Source: JBBSBY01 sp038250835
Lineage (GTDB): Bacteria > Desulfobacterota > Desulfomonilia > Desulfomonilales > Desulfomonilaceae
Length of the DNA: 64,000 nucleotides
Assembly: GCA_038250835.1 (NCBI GenBank)
Contig: JBBSBY010000008.1
Coordinates: 1-64,000, forward strand
Direction of reading: 5' to 3'
Shown here: positions 1 to 7,846 of the stretch, piece after piece
How the letters are laid out: each line of letters starts with the position of its first letter
How positions within the stretch are numbered: position 1 is the first letter of the stretch
Notes under the pieces: generated by a model
Database searches by the model: none
What the model saw: only the letters and a program-made list of their open reading frames with translations
Told to the model about the DNA's origin: nothing
Program-made: the position numbers and the translations under genes

Positions 1-1472
1 TACTTATTCAGTAGTTTCCGGAAATGGTAGCCAAAGATCGCAAGGGAGACTGCGTCCCCAAATTTGGCCCTGTGAAAAATGAAAGCTTTAATCAACAGCT
101 TCCAGTAGTAAACCTTGCCCATTCCTTTGTCTAGTATGCCCAAATACAAAATTGAGTTAAAGAAAGCCACTACTTCCAACTTGGTGATCTTTTTCTTGCG
201 AATAGGTTTATAATCCTCAAGAAAGTTCAGCACTCGAAGATAGTACTGTTTCGGCGAATAGATTGAATTTAGGACCGTTTGGTATCCCTCCTTCAAAGTG
301 TCGATATCCATTTTTGGAATGAAGTTTAGCGACCCGTCGCAATTATCGCCGGTGCAGCCGTCCATCAACCTGCCCTCCTTTTTGAGCCGTTGGTGCAAAC
401 GAGTGCCGGGGATTGCGTTAAGTAGCCCAATCATGGCTTTTGTCACGCCGCTATTTTGGATAAACTTAATCTGGCGTTCGAAAATGTTGGGGGGATCATT
501 ATCGAATCCAATAATGAAGCCGCCCATCACCTCCATACCGTGACGCTGAATCGTTTTGACGGCGTCAAGGAGATTCATGGAGATATTCTGATGCTTGCCG
601 CATTCCGCCAAACAGACTTCTTCAGGGGTCTCCAAACCCAAGAAAACAGACTCGAATCCCGCTTCGGTCATGAGATTCATTAATTCTTCATCCGAAGCAA
701 GATTGACTGAAGCTTCCGTGTACAACCCAAACGGGAAGTCGCGCTCCTTTTGCCAAGGGATGAGTTCTCTTAAAAACTTTTTAACCTTTAAGCGATTCCC
801 GATAAAATTGTCATCAACGATAAATAAGCGGCCCCGCCATCCCGCGTCGTAGATAACATTAAATTCAGTAAGCATCTGCTCGGGCGATTTGACCCGGGGT
901 ATCCGACCATTAAGCTTAACGATATCACAGAACTCACAGTCATATGGGCAACCACGGGAGTATTGCATTGACATGGACGCGTAGTCCTTCATATTGATGA
1001 GATCCCATTTAGGTATCGGAGTAGTGGTGATATCGGGCCTGACTTCGGAGGTGTAAATCTTTTGCGGATTACCGGCTTCCAAATCCTTGAGGAACTCGGG
1101 CAATGTAATTTCGGCCTCGTTTAAAACCATGTGGTCGAGATCCTCGTACTCTTCGGGCGTGCTTGTGAACAGAGGACCGCCGGCTACAATTCTCTTGCCG
1201 AATTCCCGCGCTCGTGAAATGACTTCGCGCACTGATTCTTTTTGAACGACCATTGCGCCGATCATTATCATGTCCGCCCATTTGAGCATCTTGTCGGTTA
1301 AGGGCTCGACATTCATGTCAACGAGTTTGGTGTTCCATTCCTTGGGAACCATCGCACCGATCGTCAAAAGGCCCAACGGCACGTGCGCGGCTTTTTTTCT
1401 AATTAACTTTAGAATGTGTTTAAAATTCCAAAACGTTTCCGGTATCTCCGGATAGACGAGCAAAGCTTTCAT
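1..1472 (-). CDS. B12-binding-domain radical SAM protein (partial)
   Basis: The reading frame opens at the ATG complementary to 1470-1472 and stays open to the window edge, so the C-terminus lies outside. An AAGGAG ribosome binding site sits 4 nt before the ATG. The N-terminus (MKALLVYPEIPETFW) and following residues resemble the cobalamin-binding-type Rossmann domain of these enzymes, without the DxHxxG base-off histidine motif. The radical SAM cluster motif CPYDCEFC lies near residue 172-180, followed by VDDNFIGNR and GLETPEE, typical of the SAM barrel. The C-terminal part matches my memory of the DUF4070 extension. Family members modify lipids or small molecules, but the substrate cannot be told from sequence. 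It lies 89 nt downstream of hflC on the same strand. The family is confident; the specific function is unknown. Confidence 0.85.
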   Translation of the reverse strand, partial: MKALLVYPEIPETFWNFKHILKLIRKKAAHVPLGLLTIGAMVPKEWNTKLVDMNVEPLTDKMLKWADMIMIGAMVVQKESVREVISRAREFGKRIVAGGPLFTSTPEEYEDLDHMVLNEAEITLPEFLKDLEAGNPQKIYTSEVRPDITTTPIPKWDLINMKDYASMSMQYSRGCPYDCEFCDIVKLNGRIPRVKSPEQMLTEFNVIYDAGWRGRLFIVDDNFIGNRLKVKKFLRELIPWQKERDFPFGLYTEASVNLASDEELMNLMTEAGFESVFLGLETPEEVCLAECGKHQNISMNLLDAVKTIQRHGMEVMGGFIIGFDNDPPNIFERQIKFIQNSGVTKAMIGLLNAIPGTRLHQRLKKEGRLMDGCTGDNCDGSLNFIPKMDIDTLKEGYQTVLNSIYSPKQYYLRVLNFLEDYKPIRKKKITKLEVVAFFNSILYLGILDKGMGKVYYWKLLIKAFIFHRAKFGDAVSLAIFGYHFRKLLNK

Positions 1473-1561
1473 AGCGCTCCTTATTGTCCTGGAAAGGAGG
1501 GATCGAGCAGGCGGCTCGACTCTCCGTCAAAAATTATTAATTAAATTCTAATTCGGAAAAA

Positions 1562-2455
1562 CTATTTGGCCGAACTAGCTCCGGTTGACGATTCCGTGCC
1601 GGCGGAGCCGACGGGAGACTGTAAATACCTTAACAGATTAGAATCAGGTCTCATCATGATCGCCGTATCGTTTTTAAGCACTTTCGTATATACCTCTAGT
1701 CGCTTCAGAAATGAATAGAATTCCTCATCTTGAGTATAAGCCGCCGCATAAGTGGATGTGGATTTTGCGTCCCCTTCACCTCTCAGAATCTGCGCTTGTT
1801 TATAAGCTTCCGCAAGTATAATTTCTTTTTTCTTGTTTGCGTCGGCTCTAATTTCACGAGCAAGTTGATCGCCCTCGGCTCTGTACCTTTTGGCTATTCT
1901 TTCACGTTCGGCTTTCATCCGGGCAAAAACACTTGCTTGCACTTCTTCGGGCAGGTCCACACGCTTGATTCGCACATCTATGACGTTAATACCGAACCTT
2001 TTTGCTTGCTCCGATGTTCCCACCGCTACCTGAGTCATAATGTATTCACGTTTTTCACGGATGAATTCTCTAAAATAATGGTTACCAATCTCTTGGCGCA
2101 GCTTTGCAAAAATGATGTCGTTAAGCCTTGCTATGGCGCCTTGATAATCTCTAACGGATTGATAGAAAAGCAAGGGATCTTCAATTTTCCATCTACTCAC
2201 CGTATCAACAATAAGTCTTTTCTTGTCCAAAGTCATATACTCGTCGGCAGATCTTGCATCCGCGGCAAGCACCTTGTTGACCAAAATTTTGACATTCTGG
2301 ATGAAGGGTATTTTGATGTGCAATCCCGGTTCTCTAATCGTCCGTTCGTGCTTACCCAATTGAAAAACGAGCGCCTGTTGTCCCTCTTTGACTACAAAAA
2401 AGGTCTGACTGATGATGATCAAAATTACTATGATGGCTATTGCTATTTTCGTCAT
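1562..2455 (-). CDS. hflC: HflC, membrane protease-regulating SPFH protein
   Basis: A 297-residue SPFH/band-7 protein with an N-terminal membrane anchor (about residues 3-22, ending VVKEGQQALVFQLGK) and a long charged helical region after the SPFH domain (KRYRAEGDQLAREIRADANKKK). Length and sequence fit HflC, which with HflK forms the large cage around the FtsH protease and modulates turnover of membrane proteins. The start ATG lies 1 nt after the hflK stop codon, so the two are almost certainly co-transcribed and translationally coupled. The C-terminal tail is short and Ser/Thr/Gly-rich. Identification rests on the hflK-hflC pair and on the motifs. Confidence 0.95.
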   Translation of the reverse strand: MTKIAIAIIVILIIISQTFFVVKEGQQALVFQLGKHERTIREPGLHIKIPFIQNVKILVNKVLAADARSADEYMTLDKKRLIVDTVSRWKIEDPLLFYQSVRDYQGAIARLNDIIFAKLRQEIGNHYFREFIREKREYIMTQVAVGTSEQAKRFGINVIDVRIKRVDLPEEVQASVFARMKAERERIAKRYRAEGDQLAREIRADANKKKEIILAEAYKQAQILRGEGDAKSTSTYAAAYTQDEEFYSFLKRLEVYTKVLKNDTAIMMRPDSNLLRYLQSPVGSAGTESSTGASSAK

Positions 2456-2456
2456 G

Positions 2457-3503
2457 TTATTTCCCCTTCTTTTCCGGCGCGGTGTCTTGGCTGTTGGTCG
2501 GAGCTTGGGGAACTGAACCGGTTAGTGGCAGGAGCGGCAAAACCTGATTGGCGTTTTGGTCCATGATATATTTCTTGGCCGGCGCCAGGAACTCTGAAGC
2601 GGATTCCAAATAAAGTCGCTCTCGAGTAATCTTCGGAAACTTTTTGTATTCTTCAAGAAGGCTTATGAATCTTTTTGAATCGCCTTCGGCTCGGATAACT
2701 CGCTGGGCGCGATAAGCCTCGGCTTCCCTTATTTCCTGCTGCGCTTGTCCCTTAGCCTTAGGGACAACATCTTCCATAAAGCCTTCCGCTTCCTTAATTA
2801 ATCGTTCACGGTCCTCCAGGGCTCGCACGACGTCGTGAAAAGCTTGTTGCACATCCGCGGGAGGATCGACTACCAGCAAACTGGCCTGTGTTACCTGTAG
2901 CCCCGTTTGATAGGTGGTAAGCAGCTCTTGGAGGTATTCTTCGATTTTATGCTGTATATCAAGTTTTCCGCTGGTCATAGTGTAATCAATATCGTTTTCG
3001 CCTACCACCCCGCGCAAAGCTACTTCCGCTGAAGCTCTTAAAGCCTGCTCCGGGGCTTCCGCGCCGTACAGGAACTTGACCGGATCCTTTACAAGATATT
3101 GCACGAATAGCTGAACATCAACTATGTTCTCGTCTCCGGTGAGCATCAGTGACTCCGTCGGTATTGACCTGGCTCTGCCGCGCTCGGATCTAAAGCCGAT
3201 TTCCGCCCGTCTAACCGTTGAGATGTCCACAATAGTTCTCGACATGAACGGCCACGGTAGCCGGTATCTCGGTCCGGGGTCAGTGGTTCCATAATATTTA
3301 CCGAAAAGTAATTCAACGCCTCTTTCTCCGGGACCAACGATATAGAAACCCGAAGCCAGGTAAAGCAGAATTAGAGCGATAATAATGAGCCAAATGCCTC
3401 TACCTTTTATAAAACGCAAAAAATGATCCTGAAATTCTTCCACATTCTTTCGTAATTCTCGCACAGTATTGTCATTCCCATCCCGGGGCCGAAACTGGTC
3501 CAT
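2457..3503 (-). CDS. hflK: HflK, membrane protease-regulating SPFH protein
   Basis: A 348-residue SPFH protein. It has a polar N-terminus, one membrane segment at about residues 36-56, then IVGPGERGVELLFGK, the usual HflK entry into the SPFH domain. A coiled-coil stretch follows (KAKGQAQQEIREAEAYRAQ), and the C-terminus is Pro/Gln-rich. It partners HflC and FtsH in membrane protein quality control. The start is well supported by GGAGG followed by ACAA and ATG. A DUF2065 gene, which in E. coli neighbours hflC, lies about 2.4 kb upstream on the same strand, so an ancestral grouping may be partly preserved. Confidence 0.95.
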   Translation of the reverse strand: MDQFRPRDGNDNTVRELRKNVEEFQDHFLRFIKGRGIWLIIIALILLYLASGFYIVGPGERGVELLFGKYYGTTDPGPRYRLPWPFMSRTIVDISTVRRAEIGFRSERGRARSIPTESLMLTGDENIVDVQLFVQYLVKDPVKFLYGAEAPEQALRASAEVALRGVVGENDIDYTMTSGKLDIQHKIEEYLQELLTTYQTGLQVTQASLLVVDPPADVQQAFHDVVRALEDRERLIKEAEGFMEDVVPKAKGQAQQEIREAEAYRAQRVIRAEGDSKRFISLLEEYKKFPKITRERLYLESASEFLAPAKKYIMDQNANQVLPLLPLTGSVPQAPTNSQDTAPEKKGK

Positions 3504-3900
3504 TTGTCCTCCGACGGTATTTTGATTATTTTAGACGTGATGCCCAATTGCGTTGACTAACAAATGTCTTCTGATTATGCCGAGCTGAAAAAAGAGTCTT
3601 GATTTAGACCCAAACTGATAAAACACGTCCGCTGTAAACGGCGAAATGAGCGCAGGTCCGTCACGACAATCAGGATGGTCAAAGTTAAAGCGCTTACTGT
3701 ATACTGTATACCGTATGGAATCGCAGGTGTAGTTGAGTATTAGAATTATGAACTGAAGCCTATGACGGTGATCTCTCATCGTTCGTCAACTAAGCGCTTC
3801 AATCATAAACTATGATGGAATGCAAATCAAATAGCCGGCGTTATTTATGAGTGATTAATTTTCATTTTGGAGTATAGATTTCTACGTCTGGAAGCATAGG
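3504..3900. other. Intergenic region upstream of hflK
   Basis: About 400 bp without a convincing gene. The short frames have no ribosome binding site and no recognisable motif. A small direct repeat of the unit GTATACA lies near 3700-3718 (tactgtatactgtatacc on the plus strand). No clear sigma-70 promoter for hflK was identified. Confidence 0.5.
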
Positions 3901-3902
3901 AT

Positions 3903-4018
3903 GGTGAAGTGATCTGCGGACAGGGCGGTTCGCAGCCCTCATTGCCATATGAATCCGGGAGATGAGGGCCGGCGACTTATCCGCAATCCATAATTTGGGG
4001 CCCATGAAAGGGCTCACC
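3903..4018. ncRNA. Possible structured RNA element (nested stems)
   Basis: Several complementary segments nest here. GGTGA 3903-3907 pairs with TCACC 4014-4018. TGCGGA 3915-3920 pairs with TCCGCA 3980-3985. GCCCTCAT 3935-3942 pairs with ATGAGGGC 3962-3969. GCCC 4000-4003 pairs with GGGC 4010-4013. An alternative hairpin AGGGC 3922-3926 / GCCCT 3935-3939 competes with the third stem. This is compatible with a small RNA or leader on either strand. I do not recognise any known riboswitch or sRNA family, and the stems could be chance. No promoter was seen. Confidence 0.2.
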
Positions 4019-4029
4019 TGTAGGCCGAA

Positions 4030-4452
4030 CTATATAGACTCTCCCCTTTTGACTTTGTCAAGGACATCATCCAGCATTTTTCCTGCAGTTCGTCTGCGCT
4101 CCAGAACAGCTTCTTTCCATATATCGACTTTCTCGATAGCTTCCTTTTCCCAGGGTAACCAATCTTGAGCGTCTTTGGCGCGTATGGATTGTTCCAGTTC
4201 ATCAGGGATGGGGGCCATCGAACATTGCGCATAGTGCGCCTCTATTTTTCTGAAGAATTTGAAAAGCTGTTTCATTTCCTTTTTAGTAAGGGTGCGACTG
4301 CTTTCATCCTCCCCAAAAAGCTCTTTTTTTAACGAGTTCCCGTTCTCCACTTTAAGATCTTGGATCAACTTCTTCAAATAATCATAGTTTTGATTGAAGT
4401 CGTACGAGTCCAACAAATTTCCTGCGGAGGCTTGCGACGCACTCTGACTCAT
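4030..4452 (-). CDS. Hypothetical helical protein, 140 residues
   Basis: The frame starts at ATG behind a good AAAGGAG ribosome binding site (7 nt spacing), which supports it being real. The protein is polar, rich in Lys, Glu and Leu and predicted by eye to be mostly alpha-helical. It has no signal peptide, membrane segment or cysteine motif; its single cysteine is near residue 77. A motif-like stretch WLPWEKEAIEKVDIWKEA lies near residues 98-115. I do not recognise the family. It sits alone between queA and hflK with more than 350 bp on each side, so neighbours give no clue. Confidence 0.6.
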   Translation of the reverse strand: MSQSASQASAGNLLDSYDFNQNYDYLKKLIQDLKVENGNSLKKELFGEDESSRTLTKKEMKQLFKFFRKIEAHYAQCSMAPIPDELEQSIRAKDAQDWLPWEKEAIEKVDIWKEAVLERRRTAGKMLDDVLDKVKRGESI

Positions 4453-4813
4453 ATCTAAACTCCTTTAACACTTTATTAAAAATGCGAGTGTCTCCACCAG
4501 CATAATGCACAAAATACAAGGCGACAAATGTAAGCAAAATGAGGTTTGAGAAGAGCGCAGAAGCGCTTTTCAGGGAGATTTGAACTCCTCCGTATCCTCG
4601 TTGTGGAGGGCTCTATCATTCCATTCGCGGTGAGTCAAGAATTATTGTTACAATTATATAATTTAAAATGAATGCTTTGATAATATGTCGCGATGTCTGG
4701 AATTTATCAGCCGGCTATACGGGATTAACTCGCGGTATTTGACCTGAGGCGCGAAGTAATCGCGGAATAAAAGATACGATTTGGAAGAGGCGCCGGCAAT
4801 TGCGTGGGCCGAA
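4453..4813. other. Intergenic region between queA and the hypothetical gene
   Basis: No gene is visible. On the minus strand there is a hairpin AGCGC-TTCT-GCGCT (about 4557-4570) next to a T-arm-like sequence (complement of 4574-4588), but no tRNA can be built around it. The segment 4640-4675 is very AT-rich. It may hold the promoter of the 140-residue gene, but no clear -35/-10 pair was found. Confidence 0.4.
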
Positions 4814-5932
4814 TTATTCAAATATAATGCCGGCATCGCCGTAGCTATAAAAGGAATAGCCTTCTTGAATAGCCGTTTGATAAGCCCTTCGCATCAGATG
4901 TGTTCCTCCAAGGGCGCAGACCAGCATGAAAAGTGTGGATTTCGGTAAATGGAAATTGGTCAGCATGTTTTTAATTAGTCTAAATTTGTAGCCCGGATAA
5001 ATGAATAGGTCGGTCTTGCCGGATCCTGCGTTTAGCCGACCCGACGGGGTAATAGCGGATTCCAAGGTTCGCACGCATGTTGTACCCACCGCGATGATCC
5101 TTCTGCCGTCACTAATGGCCTGGTTTATGGAGCCCGCCGCAGCCGACGTAATTTGATACTCTTCGGATTCCATCCGATTCCGACGAATATCTTGAGTTCT
5201 TACAGGCTGGAAGGTTCCGGGTCCAACGTGAAGAGTGATTCGAGTGGTTTCCACCCCATTATTTGTGAGATCAGCCAAAAGTTTTTCAGTGAAATGAAGA
5301 CCGGCGGTCGGCGCCGCAACCGATCCCGGACCCGACGCGTACACGGTTTGGTAGCTCTTTGCGTCACGGTCGACGTTTTCGGCCATGGGTTTTATATAAG
5401 GCGGCAAAGGTGTTTTGCCGTATTCATCCAAGAACTTCGGAAAATCTTTTTCGTGGACAGGGAACTCCACCTCGATTCTTCCCCCGCCAACCAGCCTCAC
5501 TATTCTGATTTCTCGTTGATCCAGGGTAAACAAGGATGCGCCGCTTCTGAGTCCCTTGCTCGTCTTTGCAAGGCAAACACGCCTTGTAACGTCCTGCGTC
5601 GCGGTAGGTTCAGCCTTGATGGGATCCAGCGCCAGAAGGTCTATCTGAGCTCCGGTAGGTTTCACGCATGGTATGAGCGCCTTTACCACCTTTGTGTCAT
5701 TCAGTACGAGTAGGTCTCCTTCTTTCAGAACTTCGGGTAAGCTATAAAATCGGCTGTGACTGATAGTGGATTTGGTTTTGTTTACGATAAGCAGTCTGGA
5801 GTTGTCCCTGATCTTGTGAGGGTTTTGGGCTATTCTTTCCTGAGGCAATTCAAAGTCGTAGGAATCAAGTTGGAATGCTTCATCCGGCGTTTCGGATACT
5901 TCGGAATGAAACAAATCATCTGAACGCTTCAT
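4814..5932 (-). CDS. queA: QueA, S-adenosylmethionine:tRNA ribosyltransferase-isomerase
   Basis: QueA transfers and isomerises the ribosyl group of SAM onto preQ1 at tRNA position 34, making epoxyqueuosine. The 372 residues contain the expected segments: YDFELPQERIAQ, SRLLIV, GDLLVLNDTKV, AAPTAGLHFT, LHVGPGTFQPV and MLTNFHLPKSTLFMLV. An N-terminal extension of about 23 residues precedes the usual start, and no alternative start codon lies inside it. The ATG overlaps the stop of the upstream DUF2065 gene (ATGA), indicating translational coupling. No other queuosine genes are in the window. Confidence 0.97.
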   Translation of the reverse strand: MKRSDDLFHSEVSETPDEAFQLDSYDFELPQERIAQNPHKIRDNSRLLIVNKTKSTISHSRFYSLPEVLKEGDLLVLNDTKVVKALIPCVKPTGAQIDLLALDPIKAEPTATQDVTRRVCLAKTSKGLRSGASLFTLDQREIRIVRLVGGGRIEVEFPVHEKDFPKFLDEYGKTPLPPYIKPMAENVDRDAKSYQTVYASGPGSVAAPTAGLHFTEKLLADLTNNGVETTRITLHVGPGTFQPVRTQDIRRNRMESEEYQITSAAAGSINQAISDGRRIIAVGTTCVRTLESAITPSGRLNAGSGKTDLFIYPGYKFRLIKNMLTNFHLPKSTLFMLVCALGGTHLMRRAYQTAIQEGYSFYSYGDAGIIFE

Positions 5933-6144
5933 GTCGAGCCGAGTCCCTTGCGCGCAAGAACCACTATTAATAATCCCAGCAAGATCAACATTGCGCCCAT
6001 AATCCTTAATGTCTGATCATCCTGTTCTTGGATTGTGAGCATCATCTTTTTCATTTTTTCAGGAAATCCAAAATACGGCACACCTTCTACGACAAGGACC
6101 ATTCCAATGACACAAAGCAAAAATTCGAGGCTCCTCTCCGGCAT
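5929..6144 (-). CDS. DUF2065 small inner-membrane protein
   Basis: A 71-residue protein with two hydrophobic segments (about 7-24 and 48-64) separated by a polar loop with PEKMKKMMLTIQEQ. It matches the DUF2065/YjeT family, whose function is unknown and which is often found near hflKC. The ribosome binding site AAAGGA lies 8 nt before the ATG. It overlaps queA by 4 nt and follows the DUF1189 gene by 24 nt, so it is probably part of the operon valS-birA-DUF1189-DUF2065-queA. Confidence 0.85.
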   Translation of the reverse strand: MPERSLEFLLCVIGMVLVVEGVPYFGFPEKMKKMMLTIQEQDDQTLRIMGAMLILLGLLIVVLARKGLGST

Positions 6145-6168
6145 CCGATTATTCCTTTTATATGTTCA

Positions 6169-6933
6169 CTATAATGGATCAGCGTAAGGATCTTCGGGGA
6201 TCACTGGATTTTGATATAAATCGACGAATAGAATAGCCATGGAAAGTATGTACACGCCGATGTAAGATAGGATACCCGCGGATATACCCTTGTCCAGCGC
6301 CCCATACATCACATCCAAAAGCACGGGCGGAATCATGCCGATAACGGCAAGTTTACAGGCTTCCCCAAAAGTAAGACTTAAAGATAATATCCTCGCAACG
6401 AATAATGCAATAACGGCCATAAAAAGCATCTGCAAAGGCTTGGCAATTAAAAAGTATAGCGCCACGAAGGCTCGCAGCCCTGCGCCAACCGGATACTGGA
6501 ACTGCTTAGCCAAAGATTCGAGGTTCTTTGAATTCACCACAAAATCGGGCGCCTCTTTTAGTGGGATCATTTGAATTCGAGAATCATTTTTTATTACCAA
6601 ATTCGTTTTGGTTAACACCGCTCCAAAATCTGCGTTTTTAAGGTAATCGGGATATGAATTCACTTGATCTTCTCGGGTGTCAATCACAATGATGAAATTA
6701 GGGTCTTTGGTATCGACTCGGATCGGCTGTTCACCCTTAACCGACGCCGTGCCTTCATGGATGGTTATTTCAGGAAATAATCTGTCGTAACGCACTATAT
6801 TTTGGAATACTAAATCAGATAATTGTGGGCCGCCGGAGTGAATTGTGCTCCATGTGACGGCTGTTATCAGCAGGAGGAGAATAATGGCCGGCAGCTTACC
6901 GGTTGCGGCTAAAATTCTCGCAGTTATGGCCAT
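6169..6933 (-). CDS. DUF1189-like membrane protein
   Basis: A 254-residue membrane protein. One helix lies at about residues 13-33. An extracytoplasmic domain of about 120 residues follows, containing FIIVIDTREDQVNSYPDYL. A cluster of three or four C-terminal helices lies between residues 150 and 240. This layout and the IDT..D motif match DUF1189, a family of unknown function. A strong GGAGGAAT ribosome binding site precedes the ATG. Gene order and short spacing place it in the birA-queA operon. It has no catalytic motif that I can identify. Confidence 0.75.
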   Translation of the reverse strand: MAITARILAATGKLPAIILLLLITAVTWSTIHSGGPQLSDLVFQNIVRYDRLFPEITIHEGTASVKGEQPIRVDTKDPNFIIVIDTREDQVNSYPDYLKNADFGAVLTKTNLVIKNDSRIQMIPLKEAPDFVVNSKNLESLAKQFQYPVGAGLRAFVALYFLIAKPLQMLFMAVIALFVARILSLSLTFGEACKLAVIGMIPPVLLDVMYGALDKGISAGILSYIGVYILSMAILFVDLYQNPVIPEDPYADPL

Positions 6934-6985
6934 CTATTCCTCCATTTCAAACGATGATTACTGTAATACGACATCGACGCCGCAG

Positions 6986-7717
6986 TTAAGGATGATCAAT
7001 CAACTTAACTTCACCCGCGGTAATGCGGGTACGCCGACCATTCTCCTCTAATATTAGAGCGCCGGAATCATCGATGGTTTTGGCTATTCCTTCAATTTTG
7101 TTAACTGCGACTTTGCAGTCTCTATGCGCCCAAAGCTTTTTCCATTTGGCAATGATGAAATCCGCGCCGTCAGTCGCAAAACGATCGTAATCCGCTTCAA
7201 ATCGGTTAAGCAAACTTTTTGCCGTGGCCCTAAGATCAGCCCGGCGTCCGGTTTCTCTGGCGTAAGAAGTCACAATATCACGAAGCTCTATTGGAAAATC
7301 CTCCAATACAGTATTCAAGTTGAGTCCAATACCGACTATAAGATAATCAATATGTCCGCCGCTGAGAGAAGCCTCGGATAAGACTCCGGCTATTTTCCTG
7401 GAGCTCGCCAGCACGTCGTTCGGCCATTTTAGTCCTATATCGGTTAAACCCAATTCCTGAAGTGTTTCGCAAACAGTGACCGCGGTCAAGAGGCCCAACA
7501 AAGCAGCTTTATCCGGGGCGCAGTGAGGTCGAAGAAGAAAAGATAAAGCCAAATTCTTACCGGCCGGCGACACCCAAGATCTTCCCAATCTTCCCCTACC
7601 CTGTTCCTGCGCAAAAGCCAAGGCCGCTATTCCTTCAGGCGCTCCGGATTTAGCCGACCGTTCAATTACGTCTTGAGTGGAGGTGACTTTATCGTAAATT
7701 TTTAGATCAAAATTCAT
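6986..7717 (-). CDS. birA: Biotin--[acetyl-CoA-carboxylase] ligase (BirA)
   Basis: Attaches biotin to the acceptor lysine of biotin carboxyl carrier proteins through biotinyl-AMP. The catalytic core is present: VTSTQD at the N-terminus, GRGRLGRSWVSPAGKNL (the biotinyl-5'-AMP loop) and LKWPNDVL, then a C-terminal SH3-like domain. There is no N-terminal helix-turn-helix, so it is the class I, non-regulatory type. I chose the internal ATG at 7717 because MNFDLKIYDKVTSTQ matches the family start. A TTG 60 nt further upstream (7777) is also in frame, and neither has a clear ribosome binding site. Confidence 0.9.
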   Translation of the reverse strand: MNFDLKIYDKVTSTQDVIERSAKSGAPEGIAALAFAQEQGRGRLGRSWVSPAGKNLALSFLLRPHCAPDKAALLGLLTAVTVCETLQELGLTDIGLKWPNDVLASSRKIAGVLSEASLSGGHIDYLIVGIGLNLNTVLEDFPIELRDIVTSYARETGRRADLRATAKSLLNRFEADYDRFATDGADFIIAKWKKLWAHRDCKVAVNKIEGIAKTIDDSGALILEENGRRTRITAGEVKLIDHP

Positions 7718-7846
7718 GGAATTGTTGTTGAACCAGTGATTACCCAGTGCGCAATACTGAACATTTATAAAATTCAACGGAGGCGCCGCGAATTATCGCA
7801 TTCTCAAGAAAAATGACACGATGAAACTCCGACTATTGCCGGTAAA

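Noticed and set aside
3531..3779. An 82-residue minus-strand frame upstream of hflK as a small gene
   Set aside because: No ribosome binding site and no plausible protein features; low-complexity AT-rich sequence.
4557..4600. A T-arm-like sequence (minus strand GGAGTTCAAATCTCC) suggesting a tRNA
   Set aside because: No acceptor stem, D-arm or anticodon arm with correct spacing could be built around it on either side.
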